In this document: in pieces, positions 53,125-62,240 of the stretch
Position numbering within the stretch: position 1 is the stretch's first letter
Layout: the number at the start of each line of letters is the position of its first letter
Origin: an uncultured Tenacibaculum sp.
GTDB lineage: Bacteria; Bacteroidota; Bacteroidia; Flavobacteriales; Flavobacteriaceae
Length of the DNA: 64,000 bases
Assembly (NCBI RefSeq): GCF_947498805.1
Contig: NZ_CANMLT010000006.1
Location: forward strand, 248,001 to 312,000
Reading direction: 5' to 3'
Made by a program: the position numbers and the translations under genes
The notes under the pieces: model-generated
Databases searched by the model: none
Seen by the model: only the letters and a program-made list of their open reading frames with translations
Told to the model about the DNA's origin: nothing

Positions 53125-54450
53125 ATGCTAAAAGCATATCTTAAATATCTATTTCTCTTTAGTATACTTTACAGTTGTAGTTCTGACAATGACCTTTCTA
53201 CTCCTAAAAAATATACTGTGGATATTGTTAAAACCTTTGGTGGCACCAGAAATGAAAGTGCTCAAAGCGTGGTAGCAACAAATGATGGTGGTTACCTAGT
53301 TTTAGGGTTTACACAAAGTATTGACGGCGATGTGAGCACCTCCAAAACTTCTATTCAATATGACTACTGGCTGTTAAAATTTGACAAGTCAGACCAATTG
53401 CAATGGCAAAAAACATTGGGTGGAACTCAAGATGAAAAAGCCTATAAAATCATTAGTACAAACGACGCTGGTTTTGCTATTGTTGGTTATAGTAAAAGTA
53501 ACAATGGAGATCTAAGTTCTAATGAAGGTTTTGAAGATGTTTGGATATTAAAACTAGATGCTACCGGAACTATAGTATGGAAAACCAATACAGGTTTTTC
53601 TGGTTCCGACCAAGGATATACCATTGTTCAAACATCAGATGGAGGTTATTTTGTAGGGGCTATCCTAGACGTAACAGCTTCTGGTGGACAAGGAAATGCA
53701 AGAGCACGTAACGCTTCAAGACATGCTGGAGGAGATTATTGGGCTCTTAAATTAAATGCTTCAGGAACTATTGAATGGAGAAGGTATTTTGGTGGAGCCA
53801 ATACAGACACTTGCTATGATGCTGTGGAAACCAACGATGGTTATATATTAGTTGGATCTTCAGACAGTAACGATGTAGATATAAAAGGAAACAAAGGGAC
53901 CTATGATTTTTGGGTGGTAAAAATAGATAAAACAGGTAAGCTCCTTTGGGAAAAATCATACGGAGGCTCTGAAATAGATGAAGCCAGAGCAATTACCAAA
54001 ACAAATGATGGAAACTTCATCGTTATTGGAGACACGAGAAGCACAGATAAAGATGTTTCAAAAAATAATGGTGGTGCAGATTTATGGTTGATAAAGATAG
54101 ATACTACAGGAAAACTTCTTTGGGAAAAAACCATTGGAGGAAGTAGTTTTGATGTGGGAAGATCTATTCAAAAAACAACCGATGGCGGTTATCTTATTTC
54201 AGGTAGCTCGAGAAGCAATGACAATAGTATTATTAACAAAGGGCAAAATGACGCCTGGATTTTAAAAATAGACAACAAGGGAAACCAACAATGGCAACAA
54301 ACAGTTGGAGGGAATAATATCGATTTTTGCTATGATGCAACTGAACTTTCTAACGGAATTATTATTGGCGTAGGAGAAAGCAGTAGTAACAGTGGAGACA
54401 TTAGTACCAACAAAGGTTTTTCAGATGCCTTGGTAATAAAATTAAAATAA
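53125..54450 (+). CDS. Lipoprotein with seven propeller-type repeats
   Basis: A 441-residue lipoprotein (Cys18, LYSC). Residues from about 37 to the end make seven repeats of roughly 57-60 residues, each shaped GG...D..Y.I..T.DGGY...G.S.S...D....G..D.W.LK.D..G...W, which predicts a seven-bladed beta-propeller. Blade 3 carries an insertion of about ten residues rich in Gly, Arg and Asn (about 190-205). No catalytic motif is seen. It is second in the MbnP/MbnH cassette and overlaps neither neighbour (5 bases on each side), so it is co-transcribed. Confidence 0.78.
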   Translation: MLKAYLKYLFLFSILYSCSSDNDLSTPKKYTVDIVKTFGGTRNESAQSVVATNDGGYLVLGFTQSIDGDVSTSKTSIQYDYWLLKFDKSDQLQWQKTLGGTQDEKAYKIISTNDAGFAIVGYSKSNNGDLSSNEGFEDVWILKLDATGTIVWKTNTGFSGSDQGYTIVQTSDGGYFVGAILDVTASGGQGNARARNASRHAGGDYWALKLNASGTIEWRRYFGGANTDTCYDAVETNDGYILVGSSDSNDVDIKGNKGTYDFWVVKIDKTGKLLWEKSYGGSEIDEARAITKTNDGNFIVIGDTRSTDKDVSKNNGGADLWLIKIDTTGKLLWEKTIGGSSFDVGRSIQKTTDGGYLISGSSRSNDNSIINKGQNDAWILKIDNKGNQQWQQTVGGNNIDFCYDATELSNGIIIGVGESSSNSGDISTNKGFSDALVIKLK

Positions 54451-54455
54451 AAAAA

Positions 54456-55217
54456 ATGAAAAAATACTTATTCTTATGTATTGGTTTAACCATGCTATTC
54501 GCATGTAGTTCTGATAGTGATGAATTAATCAAAGAAGTATCTGTTACTTTAAAATTCACGCAAAATTGGGATGGAGCTGACGTTACTAAAAGTGATTTTA
54601 GCAAAACAGAATTTACCAATAAATTAGGAACGAAATTAACTATTGAACAGCTACGTTATTTGATTTCAAGAGTCGCTTTAGTAGACGGAAAAGATAACGT
54701 AACATTATTTGATGGCTATAATTTAGTGGATCTTAGTAAAGAGGAAAGTTTAACTTTTAATCTTCCAAAAAAAGTATCAGAAGGCTCTTATAAATTAAGT
54801 TTTGTTTTTGGTTTTAATAATGAAGATAACAAAACGAATGCATACCAAGATTTAAACACCGCTTCTTGGAATGTTCCTGCTATGCTAGGTGGTGGTTATC
54901 ATTTTATGCAACTAGACGGAAAATATACTAGTACCGATCTTACTAAAAAACCTTATAACTATCATGCTATAAAAGCATATAATACATCTACAAGTGAATC
55001 TGAAGACACTTTTTTTATTGTTGATTTAGGAACTATTTCTCTTACAAATAACTCCACAATTGAAATAAAAATGAATATTGCTCAGTGGTTTAAAAATCCA
55101 AATGATTGGAATCTAAACGATTTAGACGTTAGTTTAATGATGAATTTCGATGCACAAAAGCAAATGCATTCCAATGGTAAAAGTGGTGTGTTTAGCCTTG
55201 GAACAATCACACAATAG
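54456..55217 (+). CDS. MbnP-family copper-binding lipoprotein homologue
   Basis: A 253-residue lipoprotein (Cys17, LFACSS) with the MbnP fold: KLTIEQLRYLISRVALV, FVFGFNNEDNKTNA and the diagnostic WNVPAMLGGGYHFMQLDGKY (residues 138-157). In characterised MbnP a tryptophan is converted to kynurenine by its partner MbnH, which lets the protein bind copper. Tryptophans here are at 38, 138, 211 and 218, and W138 in the conserved segment is a candidate. The MbnH gene follows after 3 bases, so the pair is complete. Confidence 0.85.
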   Translation: MKKYLFLCIGLTMLFACSSDSDELIKEVSVTLKFTQNWDGADVTKSDFSKTEFTNKLGTKLTIEQLRYLISRVALVDGKDNVTLFDGYNLVDLSKEESLTFNLPKKVSEGSYKLSFVFGFNNEDNKTNAYQDLNTASWNVPAMLGGGYHFMQLDGKYTSTDLTKKPYNYHAIKAYNTSTSESEDTFFIVDLGTISLTNNSTIEIKMNIAQWFKNPNDWNLNDLDVSLMMNFDAQKQMHSNGKSGVFSLGTITQ

Positions 55218-55220
55218 TTT

Positions 55221-56285
55221 ATGGTAAAAAAAAGTATACATATTTTATTTTTTCTTCTTTTGTTGAGCTGTTCATCAAAAGAAGAAGAAGAACCTGTGTA
55301 CACCCCTAAACCAGCTACTTTAAAAATTCCTGAAATATTTCAACAAAGATTAATTGCTCCATTAGTACCAAGTAACAACCCACTTACCGAAGAAGGAATT
55401 TCACTTGGAAAAAAATTATTCTTTGATAAAAGTTTATCAAAAAACAACACTCAATCTTGTGCGAGTTGTCATGACCCAAAAAATGCTTTTACAGACGAAA
55501 CACGTTTTAGTGACGGTGTAGATGGAAAATTTGGAAAACGAAACTCAATGCCTATTTTTAATTTAGCTTGGAATTTTGATGAACGTTTTGCTTGGGACGG
55601 AAAAGAATTAAGTTTAGAAAGACAAGCTTTGGAACCGGTAAGAAACCCTATTGAAATGCACAGTAAATGGGTTGACGTAGCTCAAAAACTACAGCAACAC
55701 CCTGAATACCCAACACTTTTCAAACAGGTTTTCGGAACTTCAAAAATAGATTCTACACTTGTCACAAAAGCAATTGCACAATTTGAAAGAACTTTAATTT
55801 CTGGAGATTCAAAATTTGATCAATTTTTACTCGGGAAAGCAACGTTAACACCTGAAGAAAAAAATGGTTTTGATGTTTTTATGGATGAAAACAGAGGAGA
55901 TTGTTTTCATTGCCATGGAAGCGACAGCAATCCTTTATGGACTGACAATAAATTTCGCAACAATGGTTTAGACGAAGTTTTTACCGATTTAGGTTTAGGT
56001 AAAGTAACTGGTGATCCTAACGATAATGGTAAATTTAGAACACCTTCTATTCGCAATTTAGCCTTTACCGCTCCGTATATGCACGATGGTAGATTTGCTA
56101 CTTTGGAAGAGGTTATCAATCATTATTCTGAAGGGTTAAAAGTTTCTCCAACCGTAGATCCATTAATGAAAAAAGTTAGTGAAGGCGGTGTAAAACTCTC
56201 TGATAAAGATAAAGCCGACCTAAAATCCTTTCTCCTATCGCTCTCTGACAATAACTTTGTGAACAACAAAGAATTTCAAGAGTAA
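55221..56285 (+). CDS. MbnH-like diheme cytochrome c peroxidase family lipoprotein
   Basis: A 354-residue di-heme protein of the CcpA/MauG superfamily. Lipobox cysteine at 17 (LLLLSC), heme-binding motifs CASCH at 80-84 and CFHCH at 228-232, and the axial-methionine region APYMHDGRF (about 284-292). MauG and MbnH use such hemes to oxidise a protein partner; the gene for that partner type, MbnP, lies 3 bases upstream. Peroxide detoxification is the alternative for the general family. It closes the four-lipoprotein cassette. Confidence 0.9.
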   Translation: MVKKSIHILFFLLLLSCSSKEEEEPVYTPKPATLKIPEIFQQRLIAPLVPSNNPLTEEGISLGKKLFFDKSLSKNNTQSCASCHDPKNAFTDETRFSDGVDGKFGKRNSMPIFNLAWNFDERFAWDGKELSLERQALEPVRNPIEMHSKWVDVAQKLQQHPEYPTLFKQVFGTSKIDSTLVTKAIAQFERTLISGDSKFDQFLLGKATLTPEEKNGFDVFMDENRGDCFHCHGSDSNPLWTDNKFRNNGLDEVFTDLGLGKVTGDPNDNGKFRTPSIRNLAFTAPYMHDGRFATLEEVINHYSEGLKVSPTVDPLMKKVSEGGVKLSDKDKADLKSFLLSLSDNNFVNNKEFQE

Positions 56286-56363
56286 CTTCTTACATAGATA
56301 ATATTTATAACTCAATAACAAAATCATAACCTAACTTACTATGATTTAATACTTGTTATGTTG

Positions 56364-56371
56364 TATATTTG
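56364..56371 (+). promoter_or_regulatory. -7 promoter box of the suf operon
   Basis: TATATTTG is a perfect TAnnTTTG match, 28 bases before the ATG at 56400. It overlaps codons of a longer in-frame reading frame that begins at 56358, which argues for the start at 56400. Confidence 0.55.
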
Positions 56372-56399
56372 CAAACTATTTAGAGTTAATCTATTGAAT

Positions 56400-56729
56400 A
56401 TGATAAAAGTTTCAGATACAGCTAAAAAGAAAGTTATTGAGTTAATGACAGATGACGGATTTAACGCCACTACCGATTTTGTTCGTGTGGGTGTTAAAAG
56501 TGGTGGATGTTCAGGATTATCATACGACTTAAACTTTGACAAACAACAACTAGAAAATGATAAATTTTTTGAAGACAACGGTGTAAAGATTGTTGTTGAC
56601 AAAAAGAGTTTCTTATACCTTGTAGGTACTACACTAGAATATTCTGGAGGTTTAAATGGAAAAGGTTTTGTTTTTAACAACCCAAACGCAAATAGAACTT
56701 GTGGTTGTGGAGAAAGCTTTTCATTGTAA
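56400..56729 (+). CDS. Iron-sulfur cluster carrier of the SufA/IscA type
   Basis: A-type carrier of 109 residues that accepts clusters from SufBCD and delivers them to target proteins. The three conserved cysteines are in VKSGGCSGLSY and CGCGESF (Cys-Gly-Cys). The ATG at 56400 is chosen because the upstream extension from 56358 would span the -7 promoter. It is the first gene before sufB, sufC and sufD, 42 bases apart from sufB. SufA versus IscA cannot be told from sequence alone, but the context favours SufA. Confidence 0.93.
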   Translation: MIKVSDTAKKKVIELMTDDGFNATTDFVRVGVKSGGCSGLSYDLNFDKQQLENDKFFEDNGVKIVVDKKSFLYLVGTTLEYSGGLNGKGFVFNNPNANRTCGCGESFSL

Positions 56730-56771
56730 TTTTAAATTTTTAGTTAATAGATAACGGAAGACAGAGCACTG

Positions 56772-58220
56772 ATGAGTAAATATACTGAAGACGATTTAAG
56801 AGAAGAATTAAAAACCAAAGAATACGAATACGGTTTTTATACAGATATTGAAGCAGATAAATTTCCAGCGGGTTTAAATGAAGATATTGTTCGCGCAATT
56901 TCTAAAAAGAAAAATGAACCAGAATGGATGACCGAATGGCGTTTAGAAGCTTTTCGAATTTGGCAACAAATGGAAGAACCAGAATGGGCTAATGTAAACT
57001 ATGAAAAGCCAGATTTTCAGGCAATTTCTTACTATTCTGCACCAAAACAAAAGCCAAAATTAAATTCTTTAGATGAAGTTGACCCAGAAATGCTGGCAAC
57101 TTTTGAAAAGTTAGGGATTTCTTTAGAGGAACAAAAAAGACTAGCAAATGTTGCTGTTGATATTGTAATGGACTCAGTATCTGTTGCAACTACTTTTAAA
57201 GAGACCTTAGCTGAAAAAGGAATCATATTTATGCCTATTTCTGAGGCTATTCAAGAGCACCCAGAATTGGTTAAAAAATATATTGGATCGGTAGTTCCAC
57301 CAACAGATAACTTTTATGCGGCATTAAATTCGGCTGTATTCTCAGACGGATCTTTCTGTTACATTCCAAAAGGAGTTCGTTGTCCTATGGAATTATCTAC
57401 TTACTTCCGTATTAACGAAGGAGGAACTGGACAGTTTGAACGTACTTTAGTTGTTGCAGACGAAAGTAGTTATGTTTCTTATTTAGAAGGATGTACCGCT
57501 CCTCAACGTGATGAAAATCAATTACACGCAGCTGTGGTTGAATTAATTGCCATGGACGATGCTGAAATTAAATACTCTACTGTTCAAAACTGGTTCCCTG
57601 GTGATGCTTCAGGAAAAGGAGGAGTTTTCAATTTTGTAACGAAGAGAGGATTGTGTGAAACCAATGCAAAAATTTCTTGGACACAAGTTGAAACTGGATC
57701 AGCAGTAACATGGAAATACCCAAGTTGTGTTTTAAAAGGAAACAATTCTGTAGGAGAATTTTATTCTATTGCTGTAACCAATAACTTCCAGCAGGCAGAT
57801 ACAGGTACTAAGATGATTCACTTAGGAAAGAATACAAAATCTACTATTATTTCTAAGGGAATTTCTGCAGGAAAATCACAAAATAGTTATAGAGGTTTGG
57901 TACAAATAGGTTCAAGAGCTGAAAATGCACGTAACTTCTCTCAATGTGATAGCTTGTTAATGGGTAATGAATGTGGTGCACACACCTTCCCATATATCGA
58001 AACAAAAAATAAATCGGCTCAAATTGAGCACGAAGCAACTACAAGTAAAATTGGTGAAGATCAATTATTCTATTGTAACCAAAGAGGTATCGATACTGAA
58101 AAAGCAATTGCATTAATTGTAAATGGGTTTAGTAAAGAGGTATTGAACAAATTACCAATGGAATTCGCAGTAGAAGCACAAAAATTATTAGAAATTAGTT
58201 TAGAAGGTTCTGTTGGTTAA
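56772..58220 (+). CDS. sufB: Fe-S cluster assembly scaffold protein SufB
   Basis: Scaffold of the SufBCD complex, 482 residues. Core segments include [40 protein letters not shown] and the C-terminal [21 protein letters not shown], which hold the residues known to bind the cluster and to contact SufC. The start at ATG gives the usual length. It is the second gene of the operon (42 bases after the SufA/IscA carrier), with sufC 75 bases later. Confidence 0.97.
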   Translation: MSKYTEDDLREELKTKEYEYGFYTDIEADKFPAGLNEDIVRAISKKKNEPEWMTEWRLEAFRIWQQMEEPEWANVNYEKPDFQAISYYSAPKQKPKLNSLDEVDPEMLATFEKLGISLEEQKRLANVAVDIVMDSVSVATTFKETLAEKGIIFMPISEAIQEHPELVKKYIGSVVPPTDNFYAALNSAVFSDGSFCYIPKGVRCPMELSTYFRINEGGTGQFERTLVVADESSYVSYLEGCTAPQRDENQLHAAVVELIAMDDAEIKYSTVQNWFPGDASGKGGVFNFVTKRGLCETNAKISWTQVETGSAVTWKYPSCVLKGNNSVGEFYSIAVTNNFQQADTGTKMIHLGKNTKSTIISKGISAGKSQNSYRGLVQIGSRAENARNFSQCDSLLMGNECGAHTFPYIETKNKSAQIEHEATTSKIGEDQLFYCNQRGIDTEKAIALIVNGFSKEVLNKLPMEFAVEAQKLLEISLEGSVG

Positions 58221-58295
58221 GATACAACACCAATTAGAATACGTAATAAATAAAAATGCTTGTAACCAACACTACAAGCCAATAACATAAGAACA

Positions 58296-59048
58296 ATGTT
58301 AAAAATAGAAAACTTACACGCACAGGTAGAAGACAAAGACATTCTAAAAGGAATTAATTTAGAAGTTAAAGCTGGAGAGGTACATGCTATTATGGGACCA
58401 AATGGTGCTGGAAAAAGTACATTATCATCTGTAATTGCTGGTAATGAAAATTACGAGGTTACTTCTGGAAACATCGAATTAGAAGGTGAAGATATTAGCG
58501 AATTAGCTCCTGAAGAAAGAGCACATGCTGGTGTATTTTTATCATTCCAATATCCAGTAGAAATCCCTGGAGTTACGGTAACTAACTTTATTAAAACAGC
58601 AATTAACGAATCTCGTAAAGCGCAAGGTTTAGAAGAAATGCCTGCAAAAGACATGTTAAAAAAGATTCGTGAAAAGTCTGAATTATTAGCAATCGATCGT
58701 AAGTTCTTATCACGTTCTTTAAACGAAGGGTTTTCTGGAGGAGAAAAGAAACGTAATGAAATTTTCCAAATGGCAATGTTAGAGCCTAAATTAGCAATCT
58801 TAGACGAAACAGATTCTGGTTTAGATATTGATGCTTTACGTATTGTTGCAAATGGTGTAAATAAATTAAAATCTAAAGACAATGCTGTAGTTGTTATTAC
58901 ACACTACCAACGTTTATTAGACTATATTGTTCCTGATTATGTACACGTTTTACACGATGGTAAAATCGTAAAAACTGGAGATGCATCTTTAGCTTTAAAG
59001 CTTGAAGAAAAAGGATACGATTGGATTAAGGATGAAGTAAATTCATAA
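58296..59048 (+). CDS. sufC: Fe-S cluster assembly ATPase SufC
   Basis: ABC-type ATPase of 250 residues that powers SufBCD in the cytoplasm. Walker A in GPNGAGKSTLSSVIAG (about 35-50), the Q-loop SFQYPVEIPG, the signature SGGEKKRNEIFQMAML and Walker B AILDETDSGLDIDALR, all standard. The H-loop reads VITHYQRLL. No unusual features. It is 75 bases after sufB and 29 bases before sufD. Confidence 0.97.
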   Translation: MLKIENLHAQVEDKDILKGINLEVKAGEVHAIMGPNGAGKSTLSSVIAGNENYEVTSGNIELEGEDISELAPEERAHAGVFLSFQYPVEIPGVTVTNFIKTAINESRKAQGLEEMPAKDMLKKIREKSELLAIDRKFLSRSLNEGFSGGEKKRNEIFQMAMLEPKLAILDETDSGLDIDALRIVANGVNKLKSKDNAVVVITHYQRLLDYIVPDYVHVLHDGKIVKTGDASLALKLEEKGYDWIKDEVNS

Positions 59049-59077
59049 TTAGTTGCTTACAACTAAACTTTGAAAGA

Positions 59078-60391
59078 ATGGAGTTAAAAGAGAAAATATT
59101 ATCATCATACGTAGCCTTTGAAAATGGATTAAATATCAATTCAGATATTCATGAAATTCGCACCAATGCGCTACAAGAATTTGAAAAATTAGGATTTCCT
59201 ACCAAGAAATTAGAAGCTTGGAAATACACTTCTTTAAATTCAATTTTAAAAGAAGACTATAGCTTATTTCCAGACCATGATAATGCCATTGAGTTAGCGG
59301 ATGTAAAGAAATACTTTATCCACGATATTGATAGTTACAAAATTATTTTTATCGATGGTAAATACAGTTCTTTCTTATCAGAAACAACGCATGACGGAAT
59401 AGATGTTTGCTTACTTTCAGCAGCATTGTCAAAATCGAAATACAAGCCAGTTATTGAAAACTATTTCAATAAAGTAGCAAAACAAGACAATTTAACTGCG
59501 TTAAATACCGCTTTTGCAACAGAAGGTGCTTTTATTCATATTCCTAGAAATGTAGAAGTTGAAAAACCTATTCAAATTATCAACTTTACTACAGGAAATG
59601 AAAGTGCTACCATGTTACAACCTCGTAATTTAGTTGTTGTAGAACGTAATGCACATGTACAAATTATAGAACGTCACCAAAGTTTAACAGACAATCCTGT
59701 ATTGACAAATGCTGTTACTGAGATATATACAGATACACATTCATCGGTAGACTACTATAAAATCCAAAATGATAACGTAAACGCTTCTTTAGTTGACAAT
59801 ACATATATTGAGCAACAAAAAGAAAGTGTATGTTCTGTTCATACGTTCTCATTTGGAGGAAATATTACACGTAACAACTTAAACTTCTACCAGAAAGGAG
59901 AGCATATTGACTCTATTTTAAAAGGAGTTACTATTACTGAAGGAAAGCAACATGTAGATCACTTTACTTTAGTACACCATATAGAACCTAACTGTGAAAG
60001 TCACCAAGATTACAAAGGAATTTATGGTGATCGTTCTACAGGAGTTTTTAACGGAAAGGTTATTGTTGAAAAAGAGGCGCAAAAAACAAATGCATACCAA
60101 CAAAACAACAATATCTTAATTAGTGATAAAGCAACTATCAATGCAAAACCTCAATTAGAAATTTTTGCTGATGATGTAAAATGTTCACACGGTTGTACAA
60201 TTGGTCAATTAGATGAGCAAGCTTTATTCTATATGCAACAAAGAGGTATTCCTAAAAAAGAAGCACGTGCTTTACTAATGTATGCTTTTGCAAACACAGT
60301 TTTAGAAAGTGTAAAAATACCAGAAGTAAAAAAGAGAATTACCAAGTTAATTGCAACCAAATTAGGTGTAAACATCGGATTTGATTTGTAA
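59078..60391 (+). CDS. sufD: Fe-S cluster assembly protein SufD
   Basis: Partner of SufB in the SufBC2D complex, 437 residues. It has the SufB/SufD beta-helix core (HTFSFGGNITRNNLNFYQKG, HHIEPNCESHQDYKGIYGDR) and the C-terminal CSHGCTIGQLDEQALFYMQQRGI segment with its conserved histidine and cysteine. It is the last suf gene here: the operon ends with a terminator 25 bases later, and no sufS or sufE gene is in the window. Confidence 0.96.
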   Translation: MELKEKILSSYVAFENGLNINSDIHEIRTNALQEFEKLGFPTKKLEAWKYTSLNSILKEDYSLFPDHDNAIELADVKKYFIHDIDSYKIIFIDGKYSSFLSETTHDGIDVCLLSAALSKSKYKPVIENYFNKVAKQDNLTALNTAFATEGAFIHIPRNVEVEKPIQIINFTTGNESATMLQPRNLVVVERNAHVQIIERHQSLTDNPVLTNAVTEIYTDTHSSVDYYKIQNDNVNASLVDNTYIEQQKESVCSVHTFSFGGNITRNNLNFYQKGEHIDSILKGVTITEGKQHVDHFTLVHHIEPNCESHQDYKGIYGDRSTGVFNGKVIVEKEAQKTNAYQQNNNILISDKATINAKPQLEIFADDVKCSHGCTIGQLDEQALFYMQQRGIPKKEARALLMYAFANTVLESVKIPEVKKRITKLIATKLGVNIGFDL

Positions 60392-60415
60392 ACAACTTGT
60401 TAAAATAATTACCAT

Positions 60416-60452
60416 AAAGCACTATTTTTCTTATAAATAGTGCTTTTTTTCT
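60416..60452 (+). terminator. Terminator of the suf operon
   Basis: A perfect 12-bp stem (60416-60427 with 60435-60446) with a 7-base loop is followed by a long T-run. Confidence 0.85.
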
Positions 60453-60548
60453 TAATTTTTTCAAAAAATTTACAATTCTTGTAAAGAATAAAATTGTTCT
60501 TCGTCTAAAAGTTCGTGATTAGTTAAAATCTACCAAAATTCAAAAACT

Positions 60549-61265
60549 ATGCGAAAAACAATTACCCTCGTTTGCTTATTATTTTTTATTAGCATTCAAC
60601 AAACGCAAGGTCAAACTGATGTATTTGACGCCTTATTAAAAACTTATGTAGACTCAAAAGGTAACATCGATTACAAAGGATTAAGAAAAAACCGTGCTCT
60701 TTTAGATATTTATCTAAATCATTTAGAAGGTACGATTCCTGGAAAAAATTGGTCTTCTAAAAAAGCAAAAGCTTTTTGGATGAACGCCTATAATGCGTAT
60801 ACCATTAAGCTTATTTTAGATAGTTATCCTTTAAAGAATATTACTATTATCAAACGTCAAGGGAAAAATGCTTGGAAACTACCGATTGCCAAAGTAGGTA
60901 ACAAGACCTATACCTTAGATTATATAGAACATAAAATACTAAGAAGATGGCACGATGACCCAAGAGTTCACGTAGGTTTAAATGCTGCTTCTAAATCAGG
61001 TCCATGTTTCCCTAATTTTGCTTTTACTGCAAAGAATATTGACACTAAACTAGAAGCGTTAATGAAAAAATTCATCAACGACCCGACTAAGAATAAAATC
61101 TCTTTAGATAAAGTAGCAGTTTCTAAAATTTTCGAATGGTACCAAGAAGATTTTACCTCTAAAAATTCATTAGTGGACTATATCAATCAATACTCGAAAG
61201 TCAAAGCCAATGATGGAGCCGAAGTTGAATACTTAGAGTATGACTGGACTTTAAATGACAAATAA
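60549..61265 (+). CDS. Secreted DUF547-domain protein
   Basis: Exported 238-residue protein: signal peptide (about 1-21, SIQQTQG) and a DUF547 domain (about 25-225) with the family segments KAFWMNAYNAYTIKLIL and HVGLNAASKSGPCFPNFAF. The domain is alpha-helical, widespread in bacteria, and has no known biochemical activity. The Cys in PCFPNF is a conserved feature. It stands alone between the suf terminator and a convergent terminator. Confidence 0.88.
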   Translation: MRKTITLVCLLFFISIQQTQGQTDVFDALLKTYVDSKGNIDYKGLRKNRALLDIYLNHLEGTIPGKNWSSKKAKAFWMNAYNAYTIKLILDSYPLKNITIIKRQGKNAWKLPIAKVGNKTYTLDYIEHKILRRWHDDPRVHVGLNAASKSGPCFPNFAFTAKNIDTKLEALMKKFINDPTKNKISLDKVAVSKIFEWYQEDFTSKNSLVDYINQYSKVKANDGAEVEYLEYDWTLNDK

Positions 61266-61298
61266 TAGCCCCTTACCCTTAAAACAATTCTCCCTAAG

Positions 61299-61333
61299 AA
61301 ATAAGGAATCATTATGCATGGTTCCTTATTTTA
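61299..61333. terminator. Convergent terminator
   Basis: A 10-bp stem (61299-61308 with 61322-61331) is followed by T-rich sequence. It lies between the DUF547 gene (+) and the VOC gene (-), touching the stop codon of the latter at 61331. Confidence 0.75.
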
Positions 61334-61711
61334 TTTTTTATTCACATGTTGATCTATAAGTATTGTATTTCCATCAGGATCAAAGAAAACAATACTTGCA
61401 GGACCTGTTCCTCCTTCTTCTGTTTCTCTTTCCAATTGAATATGGTTATCTTTTAAATGTTGCTGAATACTACGTACGTCATCAAACTCCTCTAAAGTAT
61501 TGGCACTTTCATCCCATCCTGGATTAAACGTGAGAATATTGTTTTCAAACATTCCTTGAAACAAACCTATAAGTGCATTGCCATTTTTCATAATTAAATA
61601 ATTCATTTCTGTACTTCCGGCAAACACAGAAAACCCCATAGTTTCATAAAAATCTTTCGATTTCTGTAAATTTTTTACGGCTAAACTAATTGAAAAAGCT
61701 CCTAATTTCAT
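61331..61711 (-). CDS. VOC-family (glyoxalase/bleomycin-resistance fold) protein
   Basis: A 126-residue protein made of two beta-alpha-beta-beta-beta units of the vicinal-oxygen-chelate fold: the N-terminal segment GAFSISLAVKNLQKSKDFYETMGF and the C-terminal IVFFDPDGNTILIDQH. Metal ligands cannot be fixed without a structure. Family members act as dioxygenases, isomerases or antibiotic-binding proteins. It begins 11 bases after the SRPBCC gene, so the two form a unit. Confidence 0.88.
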   Translation of the reverse strand: MKLGAFSISLAVKNLQKSKDFYETMGFSVFAGSTEMNYLIMKNGNALIGLFQGMFENNILTFNPGWDESANTLEEFDDVRSIQQHLKDNHIQLERETEEGGTGPASIVFFDPDGNTILIDQHVNKK

Positions 61712-61722
61712 CTCTTTATATT

Positions 61723-62148
61723 TTAATTTCTTTGTTCAAATGGTATGATTTCTCCCTTTTCTACGTAGTTTTTTAATCCGTTTAAGAGTTGCGCCCAACA
61801 AAAGGAAGAATGCTTAAAATGATCATTTATTTGTGGCCAGTCTTTATGAAAAAAACGTAGATAAGTTCCTTTCTCATTTGCTTCCAAATCAAAACCAAAT
61901 GTGGTAGGTGTCCAATCGGTATCTGCCTTGGTCATTTTAATAAAAAAAGAGCTGTTTTCTTGGCATTTTATAACTTCTCCATACCAATTATAAGGTTCTC
62001 CAAAAAATAGGTTATACGTTTCTCCTAACTTAGGAGTTCCCGTACATTTCAAAGCCCACCAATGTTCTATTTCTGTTGGATAAGCAACAGCTTTAAACAC
62101 CTTTTCTAGTGGTGCATCTATTAACAAATTGTGGTAAATGGCATTCAT
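61723..62148 (-). CDS. SRPBCC (AHSA1-like) protein
   Basis: A 141-residue hydrophobic-cavity protein of the START/AHSA1 type with the N-terminal YHNLLIDAPLEKVFKAVA, a tryptophan-rich EHWWALKCTG segment and the C-terminal helix HSSFCWAQLLNGLKNYVEKG. No enzymatic motif. The frame extends upstream to 62187, but the ATG at 62148 is preferred because the added part is in the terminator and has no family sequence. A TAACTTTA near-match to the -7 box lies about 20 bases before this ATG. Co-transcribed with the VOC gene. Confidence 0.85.
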   Translation of the reverse strand: MNAIYHNLLIDAPLEKVFKAVAYPTEIEHWWALKCTGTPKLGETYNLFFGEPYNWYGEVIKCQENSSFFIKMTKADTDWTPTTFGFDLEANEKGTYLRFFHKDWPQINDHFKHSSFCWAQLLNGLKNYVEKGEIIPFEQRN

Positions 62149-62188
62149 ACTTCTAAAAATTACAGTACTAAAGTTACAAAAAAACAAA

Positions 62189-62212
62189 AAGATGAACCTA
62201 AGTTCATCTTCT
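62189..62212 (-). terminator. Terminator after the SMI1/KNR4 gene
   Basis: The stem AGATGAAC...GTTCATCT (8 pairs, loop of four) is followed on the minus strand by a T-rich tail. A nearly identical copy lies at 62974-63006. Confidence 0.7.
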
Positions 62213-62240
62213 TACTTGTTTTAATTATGTTACTTCACTA

